64,000 nt of DNA from a virus: the IMG/VR virus record IMGVR_UViG_3300028364_000014, positions 62,001-126,000 of that record, one strand, 5' to 3'. Positions within the stretch are counted from its first letter, which is position 1. Each line of letters starts with the position of its first letter. Below are positions 50,170-57,510 of the stretch, one piece after another. Under the pieces are notes generated by a model. That model did not search any database and had not been told where the DNA came from. It was given only the letters and a program-made list of their open reading frames with translations. A program made the position numbers and the translations under genes.

Positions 50170-51033
50170 ATGCTTATGACTGTTGGGACTAAAGTAGAAG
50201 TAATTGCTTCTACTATTAAAAAAAAGGGAGCTAAACCAAGGGCTGGCAGTCAAGGGTATTGTATAACGAGTGATAAACTTTGTCATATAAATGGACCTAA
50301 TGTAATAGCGGTACCTGCTTCTATTGTTTTTACAAAATTTGGACATCAAACTAAACGTAGAAGTGAATTAAAAAATGTATGCCTTATATACCCTAAAGAT
50401 AAAAGACCAATAAAAAATGTTAAACCATACTTAAATAAATTATTAAAAAACACAAAAGACTATGCATCAATAAATTTTATTATGCGTTCCCTTTGTAATA
50501 AAAAAATGACATCAGCAACAGACTTAATGATAATTAAACCAATAGTAACTTCAGAGAATATCAAAAATTCATCAAACGAATTTAATTCTTGGTTAAGATG
50601 TGTTCTTTATAGTACTAAAGTACGTCAACTATTTATAAGTAAATATAAGGATGAAAGAGCCCTTGTAAGTAAAAATTTTCTAAAAGGATTACCCTTTTCT
50701 ACTGATGTTTTAATAGATATAATTCGCAATAAACATAAATTTATAAAATTAGCAAGTTTTCTATTTAAACACCCGTATAATAAAGTATTAATGAAAAATA
50801 TCGCAGGACTAAATCAATATTTGTTACAAGACGCCATTAATAAAGCAGTATACCAATTAACCGTTACATGGAAAACTGAACAAAATGTAATTAATTCGGC
50901 ATTAACATTAGGTAATTTAGATAGACACTTAACTCAGAAGGAGATAGAGAAATTTAAAGTTCGGTTAAGTCCATCGGCACTTCATGCCTATGAGACTGTA
51001 TGGAACTGGTTAGACGTATTAAAAACATTATAA
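50170..51033 (+). CDS. Hypothetical protein, paralogue of the previous gene
   Basis: 287 residues after TAGGAGAAAATT. Basic; N-terminal barrel-like segment GTKVEVIASTIKKKGAKPRA, then SNEFNSWLRCVLYSTKV. Immediately upstream of the RNA polymerase gene. Confidence 0.5.
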   Translation: MLMTVGTKVEVIASTIKKKGAKPRAGSQGYCITSDKLCHINGPNVIAVPASIVFTKFGHQTKRRSELKNVCLIYPKDKRPIKNVKPYLNKLLKNTKDYASINFIMRSLCNKKMTSATDLMIIKPIVTSENIKNSSNEFNSWLRCVLYSTKVRQLFISKYKDERALVSKNFLKGLPFSTDVLIDIIRNKHKFIKLASFLFKHPYNKVLMKNIAGLNQYLLQDAINKAVYQLTVTWKTEQNVINSALTLGNLDRHLTQKEIEKFKVRLSPSALHAYETVWNWLDVLKTL

Positions 51034-51068
51034 AATCAGTAAATGCTATTAAAGGGAGATCAATATCC

Positions 51069-54000
51069 ATGACCAGTATTGAAATAACTACACAAGTAGA
51101 AACTATGGCAAATTTGATTAGAGACCAATTTACTTCTAGAACAGAGATTGAAGGTCGTAGGACTGGTAAAGATTTTCGTGGTGCTAAAATGGATATCACT
51201 TTTACTAATGGTCAAATGTGGATTACTGTTGTATTAGAAGATGAAGCACATACTATTACTGTGCCCATTCCTTATATCGAAAATGGGGTTGAATTAATTA
51301 AATCCAATGAAGTTAAACGATCAATATGCAAACATTTTGACGTTACGAATAATATTGAAATTTCATATCTGGATGTTATTCAAAAAATCTTCATTGGTGA
51401 CCCTATTGGGCTTGTTACTAATATAAAAGTAAAGAAAAGTTCCTTTGTTCAACAAATTGCTTATTCAATTTTAAATAAAAATACCTCCATTATCATATAT
51501 AATCTTCAAAAAGCAATCAGTGAAATTGTTAATAAAATGCCTTTACATGAGACATTTATGAACAGTTATATCATGAACCAAAGACTTATGATGGTAGATC
51601 CGGTATTTAATCGTATGTCTTCTCCACAAGATCTTTTAGATTATCAAATCGATAAAAATAAGTATTATTTCAATAACGGATGGACATCTGTTGGATTATC
51701 GGATGGAACTCTTGCGAATAAGAATTATATTTTAAAGAAAGATATCAAAGCTTTAACGGTGTTTGGTATACATCACCATAACCCGCAAAGAAATCTATTT
51801 TCAACCCTTGGTATGAGAGGAGATGAGCTCCCACAATTAAGGTCAGCTTCTGCACAAGAGTTGATTGAATCAGGCATTACACGCACAGGTTGGAATCTGT
51901 TTACTCTTTTTGCGGATGTTCCAGATAATTTTGAGGATCAAGTATTAGTGGATATTTCTCACAAAGATAAAGCTATTATTTCTGAACGGAGATTCCAATG
52001 CTTTGGAGAGATTCTGGTAAAAGAAGGGCAAAGAATTAAATTAGGTGATTCATTAGTTAAATGTTCAGATGGTGAAATTACTTCTTATCAAGTAAAAGCT
52101 GACGAGTCCTGGATACACAAGATTATTAAATCTCACACAGTAGTTGGAGGTGTTAAAACTGAGGTTTATAATGTACTTATAAAATTTAAAAGATTTCTTA
52201 AAGATGCGACTAAACTTACCAACACTCATGGTAATAAGGGTGTAATTAGATTATTTGATCTTGGGTATGCAATTGATCCGGCTACAGGTAAACCCCGTAA
52301 GATAGATGTTATTGTGTCAGCTAAATCTGTAAAGAGACGTAAAAATTATGGTCAAATATTTGAAGCTTTAGTAAATGTAGTACATGAACGTAATACTGCT
52401 GAAGTAAATACACCAGAAATAAGTTCTATCAGTAATTGGTCAAAAAGAGGAGTTGCAGTTACTTCTAAAATTACCTCTAAAGTATTACCAATTAAACCGT
52501 TAATATATGCAGACAATTATACATTCGATGATGAAAAAGAAGCGCAGCTTAAACAAAACTTGATAGATTCTGGTATACCCGAGGATGGTACTTGGAGATG
52601 TGATACTTATGTTGGAGAAATCTACGGAGTTTGTGGTACGGTATTCTGGGGGGTTACCAAAGAACCTGAAGATCAATTGTGGGCAGAGGGGGCTACTGAA
52701 AGAACCAATGGTAAAGATCTTAGAGTTGCTGGTTTAAAATTTTCAACTGTAGAATTTAAAGCACTGGAAACACATTTTGGTATTGACAATGCTGTGTCAA
52801 GAGAAGTTCTTTCTTATACACAAGGTATTGAAAATATTGATGAAACTCTACAGATTCTTAGAAGTCAGTTTGGAATTATTACCAAAAATGTACCAACAAA
52901 GAAAGTATATGAAATAAAATCCGTTGATCAGAGTAACGGTACTATTTTTACTAAAGAATCTTTACTAGATACAGTAGCAGATGAAAATATGTTGAGGGAT
53001 GGGTTTATTTTACATTTACCTGTACAATTTCAAACTGCTGTAGGAATAAAGAACAGTGATTCTTATGAAGGTGCTCCAGTATTTGATCCCGCTATGATGG
53101 ACTGGTCTGTGTTTAAAGTATTATATACTACCGATAAGATATACATTCCAGAAGGCAGTATGCGTAGAAATTGGCGACATAGTACTGGTATGTACGGCAT
53201 GAGTGAAATAGCTGTATTAATAAATAATATTATTATGTTTTCTAATAATTATCTTGCAGAGCCGAATGAGGCCCATCATATTAGAATGTTGTATAACGCA
53301 CTTAGAAATTATTTCTTTAGAATGTCTAGTTCTGTAGGTACAAAGAAAGGAGATGTATCTAGTTATGCGATGTCAGTAAGATATCCTTATTCAGCTAAAG
53401 CTGTTGCAACACTATCTACTACAATACCACCACAAACAATCCAAATTCATAGTGATATGGCAAATTCTCTTAAAGTGACTGAAGGAGATGTAGTAATAGT
53501 TGAAAGGTTCCCTTGTCTTGGTTTTATGGGAATACGTCCTCAAAAAGTAACAATAACAGATGATCCAATGTGTAAATACACAATCAGAGCATCAGGCAAT
53601 AGTTTAGTATCTACTAATTTAGATTTTGATGGTGATGTGATTTATATTGCGGCTTTTCATACACCAGAGGCAGTGGCATTACTACAAAAAGAGTGGCTTA
53701 CTCCTAATCCCGAAACTTGGAAATATATCGATCAATTGAATAAACGAAAGGGAGAACCTTGCATTAATCTTTTAAGTCTCCCTGAGTACGAAATGACTCC
53801 TTTTACAGCCCTAACTTGTGAGGACCAAGCAGGTATTGTTAGAAAATTAACAGGAGTTAAAGCACAAACAGGTCCTGTAATTGCAATGGCCTATAATATC
53901 ATGCGTATTATGGAAAATTCAGGTAATGAGTTAACTAATGCCCAGCAAGCATCTATCGAAATGTTTATTGAAAAGACAGGACAATCTGTATTTGAGCAAA

Positions 54001-54536
54001 AACATGGTGGCATTTCATTGTGTGAAATTGTACTTGAAGCTGTATGTACGGGTGATATTGACACACTAGTAAAAGAAGGTTATGATGCAGAAGTAACTAC
54101 TCTTATCTGTAAAACCATTGATAGAAAAGCCAAGAGTATAGGAATCAATGACCTTAAAGATTATCATTACAAAATAGGTATCCACGGTTCCAATATTGTA
54201 AATCGCATTGTGAAAACTGAAAATAAAGTCTATTTTGCGAGCCGTTCAGATTTAGATACCTATAGTCTTTTAGAATGCCTTTCTTCACCGGTTGTGGATC
54301 TCCCTAGTCGTATATTTGCACTTACTATGTCTGGTAAATACAATAACGAACGTAATTTCTTGATTGAGGAAAAAGAAAGAAAGATGTTATCAGCAATTAA
54401 AGATGATGATTTGAGAAAAGGTTGTACAGATTTGTTTGGACTTATTGATAAAATGATGGGTAATGTTAAAAAAGGAGCAACAATTAGCAATAATGTTAGG
54501 CTAGGTTCTTGCTTGTTGAAAAAAAGTATAAAATAA
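51069..54536 (+). CDS. Single-chain multisubunit-type (two-barrel) RNA polymerase
   Basis: 1155 residues from ATG 51069. It carries hallmarks of both large RNA polymerase subunits in one chain: a beta-type barrel with K382 and NTHGNKG (385-391), as in the beta K..NRHGNKG site, and a beta'-type barrel with LDFDGD (Asp852, 854, 856), the Mg-binding motif. The beta'-like GDVVIVERFPCLGF precedes it. The size and fusion recall YonO of SPbeta and crAss-like phage polymerases rather than the split polymerases of phiKZ-like phages. It would transcribe phage genes independently of host RNA polymerase. Confidence 0.8.
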   Translation: MTSIEITTQVETMANLIRDQFTSRTEIEGRRTGKDFRGAKMDITFTNGQMWITVVLEDEAHTITVPIPYIENGVELIKSNEVKRSICKHFDVTNNIEISYLDVIQKIFIGDPIGLVTNIKVKKSSFVQQIAYSILNKNTSIIIYNLQKAISEIVNKMPLHETFMNSYIMNQRLMMVDPVFNRMSSPQDLLDYQIDKNKYYFNNGWTSVGLSDGTLANKNYILKKDIKALTVFGIHHHNPQRNLFSTLGMRGDELPQLRSASAQELIESGITRTGWNLFTLFADVPDNFEDQVLVDISHKDKAIISERRFQCFGEILVKEGQRIKLGDSLVKCSDGEITSYQVKADESWIHKIIKSHTVVGGVKTEVYNVLIKFKRFLKDATKLTNTHGNKGVIRLFDLGYAIDPATGKPRKIDVIVSAKSVKRRKNYGQIFEALVNVVHERNTAEVNTPEISSISNWSKRGVAVTSKITSKVLPIKPLIYADNYTFDDEKEAQLKQNLIDSGIPEDGTWRCDTYVGEIYGVCGTVFWGVTKEPEDQLWAEGATERTNGKDLRVAGLKFSTVEFKALETHFGIDNAVSREVLSYTQGIENIDETLQILRSQFGIITKNVPTKKVYEIKSVDQSNGTIFTKESLLDTVADENMLRDGFILHLPVQFQTAVGIKNSDSYEGAPVFDPAMMDWSVFKVLYTTDKIYIPEGSMRRNWRHSTGMYGMSEIAVLINNIIMFSNNYLAEPNEAHHIRMLYNALRNYFFRMSSSVGTKKGDVSSYAMSVRYPYSAKAVATLSTTIPPQTIQIHSDMANSLKVTEGDVVIVERFPCLGFMGIRPQKVTITDDPMCKYTIRASGNSLVSTNLDFDGDVIYIAAFHTPEAVALLQKEWLTPNPETWKYIDQLNKRKGEPCINLLSLPEYEMTPFTALTCEDQAGIVRKLTGVKAQTGPVIAMAYNIMRIMENSGNELTNAQQASIEMFIEKTGQSVFEQKHGGISLCEIVLEAVCTGDIDTLVKEGYDAEVTTLICKTIDRKAKSIGINDLKDYHYKIGIHGSNIVNRIVKTENKVYFASRSDLDTYSLLECLSSPVVDLPSRIFALTMSGKYNNERNFLIEEKERKMLSAIKDDDLRKGCTDLFGLIDKMMGNVKKGATISNNVRLGSCLLKKSIK

Positions 54537-54545
54537 TTAATTTAA

Positions 54546-55475
54546 CTAATCTCTGATGCATTGAAGTTCGTGATAATTGCATCCTGGGAGCTTATGTACC
54601 TCTTTATGACATGTTTTGCATAAAGTAATGGTGTTAGTCACATCATTTCCTAAACGTGGATTCTGGGCGTATCCTTCGATGTGATGGCAATGAAGTGGAG
54701 CTTCCTTTTGGGTGGCTCCGCAAATTTGACATCTCCAATTATCTCGCTCGAAACACATTTGTCTAACTAGAGGATTAACCTCACGGGAGGATGCGGGTTT
54801 GAATCCTTTAGGATAAAGTACTTTTTTATAAATTGGACAAGCTTGTTTGCAGTGGTCAGAGCAATATAAAGACTGTTCTCCAAGTACTTGACCTAATAGT
54901 GATTGAATTCTACGATAAGTTTGTGCCATATAAGGAATAAAATATTTACCGCAGTATCTGCACTTGACTTCTAAAGAAGTACCATTTTTAGCAAGCCTTG
55001 GTGCTTCATCAGTAGTTAATTTATCTTTAAATACTTCATATGTAGCATTAATATTATTACGTTGCTTGCTACGGATAGATATTTCTTCTTTATTATTAAT
55101 TCGATATTGTTTATCTCTTATAGCTATTCTTTCTTTATTATCTTGATAATATTGATCCATTTGTGCTTTTCTTTTTTTTCTCACTAAAGTGAATTTTTCT
55201 GTGTTATCGTCATAATATTGTTTTCGTTGCTTTGCAATTTTTTCCTTATTATCAATGTTATATTGTTTAGCCTTTTTTGCAATACTTTCTTTGTTACTAA
55301 TTTGATATTGTCGTTTTCGTTTAGTTATTTTTTCTTTATTATCAATTTGATATTGTTTTCTTTTTATAAGTATACATTCCTTACATTCTTTTCTATAATC
55401 ATCGATACTATTTTTTCTTTTATAAAACTCGCTTAAATCTTTTAACTCTTTACATTTAGTGCAAATTTTTTTCAT
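54546..55475 (-). CDS. HNH homing endonuclease, free-standing (copy 2) with tandem repeats
   Basis: 309 residues, minus strand. Same plan as copy 1: CTKC...CKEC finger, linker, KCRYCGKYFIP finger, C-terminal HNH (CQICGA, LHCHHIEGYAQNP, CKTCHKEVH). The linker has about six to seven repeats of roughly 15-17 residues on the theme KQY.(I/D)(D/N)NKE.I..(R/K), which accounts for the extra length. Inserted just after the RNA polymerase gene. Confidence 0.85.
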   Translation of the reverse strand: MKKICTKCKELKDLSEFYKRKNSIDDYRKECKECILIKRKQYQIDNKEKITKRKRQYQISNKESIAKKAKQYNIDNKEKIAKQRKQYYDDNTEKFTLVRKKRKAQMDQYYQDNKERIAIRDKQYRINNKEEISIRSKQRNNINATYEVFKDKLTTDEAPRLAKNGTSLEVKCRYCGKYFIPYMAQTYRRIQSLLGQVLGEQSLYCSDHCKQACPIYKKVLYPKGFKPASSREVNPLVRQMCFERDNWRCQICGATQKEAPLHCHHIEGYAQNPRLGNDVTNTITLCKTCHKEVHKLPGCNYHELQCIRD

Positions 55476-55509
55476 AATAATCTCCTTAATAGATTTTTAA
55501 TTGGAGGGA

Positions 55510-55586
55510 TGATTGTAATTAAGGTACAATCAAATTACGCCGATCAAACGACCTCTTAAATATAAGGAGGTTAATTAAAAAGTCAA
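55510..55586 (-). promoter_or_regulatory. Promoter and inverted repeat of HNH copy 2
   Basis: Minus strand: TTGACT (55586-55581), 16-base spacer, TATATT (55564-55559), then TGATTGTA-N7-TACAATCA (55532-55510). The boxes and arms are identical to those of copy 1 although the bases between differ. Confidence 0.75.
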
Positions 55587-55656
55587 TAGACATAGTATAA
55601 TAACTAATTAAGTTGTTGTACAAAGAATAAACTTATAACTAATAAATAGGAGAATT

Positions 55657-56040
55657 ATGGCAGTACTTTTAAACATTAATATTTTGAGTGGTACGGTTAT
55701 GGAAGATCCAGTCATCGTAGGTGAGGGTGACGGGGCTTGGGGGTTTTTAAAGCTCATGACTAATTATGTTGGCAGAACACCGGATGGCGGCTATACAGAC
55801 GTGGATCAGATTATTCCACTAGTAGCGGATGAATCTCGTCATGTAAATACAATTAGGAATTATGTCAAGAAAGGCAAAGCTTTGACGGTAGAGACTTATT
55901 ATAGAAGCTGGGTGTCTAATGGACAGGATCAGCATGGATTCTTTATAAAGAAACTCACATTTTCTAAAGCGAATTGGGGATCTGAAAACAACAATAACAA
56001 CCAACGAGGTGGAAATCACCCAGGACTACCGAACAATTAA
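55657..56040 (+). CDS. Second SSB-like OB-fold protein
   Basis: 127 residues. LNINILSGTVMEDPVIV, then FLKLMTNYVGRTPDG and IRNYVKKGKALTVETYYRSW, follow the strand order of an SSB OB fold; a short Asn/Gly tail follows. No acidic tip. A second SSB may serve a different DNA pool or stage than the one at 7946. Confidence 0.7.
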   Translation: MAVLLNINILSGTVMEDPVIVGEGDGAWGFLKLMTNYVGRTPDGGYTDVDQIIPLVADESRHVNTIRNYVKKGKALTVETYYRSWVSNGQDQHGFFIKKLTFSKANWGSENNNNNQRGGNHPGLPNN

Positions 56041-56104
56041 CTAGTATTCTATGGGGTTATTACTTATAGCCCCATAGTATAATAATATACAGGATTAGGT
56101 TTGT

Positions 56105-56572
56105 ATGAAAAAACTTATTATTACCGCATTGAATAGTGCAATAATTAAACTTGATAGTATAATACCTAAAACTAAAAAAGAAACAAAAAGCGTAGATATC
56201 TCTGATATAAATCCTTGGGATATTGTTGGCTACACGCAGATAAATAATATTCCCAAAAATGTAGCTTTTCACCACGGTATGCAGAGTCCAATTGAGGAGA
56301 GTGCGTTTTGGAACACATACGGTGCCTGCCTGGTTTGGGAAATTGATGTACCTACTACAGACAGAGACACGTTAAAGTACAAGAGAAAAAAATTCTCTAA
56401 TCTAGCTTGGGTAGCGTTATATGACACTCTTATTAACAACGAATATAAAAGGGTTGGGTTTAATAGTGGATTATTAGAAGAATTTAATAATACTACGATT
56501 TATGACATGTACTGTAATAAAGAGTTTGATAGGCTTATTAAATATTATTCACTTTATTTTATAAAAGTATAG
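56105..56572 (+). CDS. Hypothetical protein
   Basis: 155 residues, tryptophan-rich middle (AFHHGMQSPIEESAFWNTYG). ATG without a strong ribosome binding site (AGGATTAGGTTTGT). Unrecognised. Confidence 0.5.
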   Translation: MKKLIITALNSAIIKLDSIIPKTKKETKSVDISDINPWDIVGYTQINNIPKNVAFHHGMQSPIEESAFWNTYGACLVWEIDVPTTDRDTLKYKRKKFSNLAWVALYDTLINNEYKRVGFNSGLLEEFNNTTIYDMYCNKEFDRLIKYYSLYFIKV

Positions 56573-56604
56573 ATAGAAAAAATTATTTAGAGTTAAAGGA
56601 AGTT

Positions 56605-56955
56605 ATGTCAGAAATAAGGAAGTTAAGTGATACATTGATGATTGTTACTGAAGCCTTAGGTGACGTTAATGCAAGACTAAAAAAGCTTGAGAACCCAGAT
56701 AAGAAAAATAAACATGGTTTGCCAATAGGGATGGAGATATTTGGAAAAACACAAGATGATCAAAAAGTGTCTCTTATTGTAAATCCTGAAAGTTATCAGA
56801 TTGTATCATTAGGCGAACAACATATATTAAATGGGAAAGAATTTAACTCACTATCTAAAGCAGCTGAATTTTTTAGTGGAATAAAAAGAAAAAGTGGTTG
56901 GGTTTTCTGGAAAGATGCTAACGGCATTAAGTTAAAAGAAACATTTAAAGGATAA
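56605..56955 (+). CDS. Hypothetical protein with DUF-like small domain
   Basis: 116 residues. A coiled-coil-like N-terminus (LMIVTEALGDVNARLKKLE) precedes GLPIGMEIFGKTQDD and FNSLSKAAEFFSGIKRKSGWVFWKDANG, which resembles small phage domains (DUF2924-like or SAWADEE-type KSGW...FW). Family not certain. Probably binds DNA. Confidence 0.45.
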   Translation: MSEIRKLSDTLMIVTEALGDVNARLKKLENPDKKNKHGLPIGMEIFGKTQDDQKVSLIVNPESYQIVSLGEQHILNGKEFNSLSKAAEFFSGIKRKSGWVFWKDANGIKLKETFKG

Positions 56956-56958
56956 CCC

Positions 56959-57510
56959 ATGTATAAAAACAATAGACGTAAGAAAAAGAAACAAAAACTA
57001 TTACATAAAGCTAAATTTAAACAGATGTTTTGTACTAAATGCGGTATTTGTCCTATCGGAAGTAACCCGAAATTTTGTTATGGTGTATTGTATAAAAACA
57101 ATCCAGAACAATTTACTAATGTAGTTTTTCCTAAAATGATGGAGAATCATGATATATTAAAAGATCAGATAGTTCCAGATTTTGAGGGAAATACACTTTT
57201 AATTACCGCATTTTTTAATAATATACTGTGTGATGACGAAATATGTACAAAGTGTACAAAAAACAAAGATACGGATAAAATATTAAATTGTTTAGCTAAA
57301 TTCAGATTACAGTGTAAACCGGGGTATCAAACTGTACAAGAAATTAAGAATCAATCAAAAAAGGAACGAAAAGCTCAAAATAAAATTAAACAGGCAAATA
57401 ATTTAAAACTTAAAGCTAATGCTACGGTTACTGTATTAATGAGTACTGACGCAGAGTTCCTTGAAGCGGTGGAAAAAATACTTGGAAATAATAATAAGCA
57501 ACAAAATTAA
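56959..57510 (+). CDS. Zinc-binding hypothetical protein
   Basis: 183 residues. Basic N-terminus (NNRRKKKKQKLLHKAKFK), a CTKCGICPIG motif near 31 and CDDEICTKC near 92. The C-terminus overlaps the helicase start region. Function unknown. Confidence 0.5.
   Translation: MYKNNRRKKKKQKLLHKAKFKQMFCTKCGICPIGSNPKFCYGVLYKNNPEQFTNVVFPKMMENHDILKDQIVPDFEGNTLLITAFFNNILCDDEICTKCTKNKDTDKILNCLAKFRLQCKPGYQTVQEIKNQSKKERKAQNKIKQANNLKLKANATVTVLMSTDAEFLEAVEKILGNNNKQQN

Noticed and set aside
55218-55436. 72-residue plus-strand frame rich in Phe and Leu
   Set aside because: Antisense of the Lys/Glu repeat region of the HNH protein.
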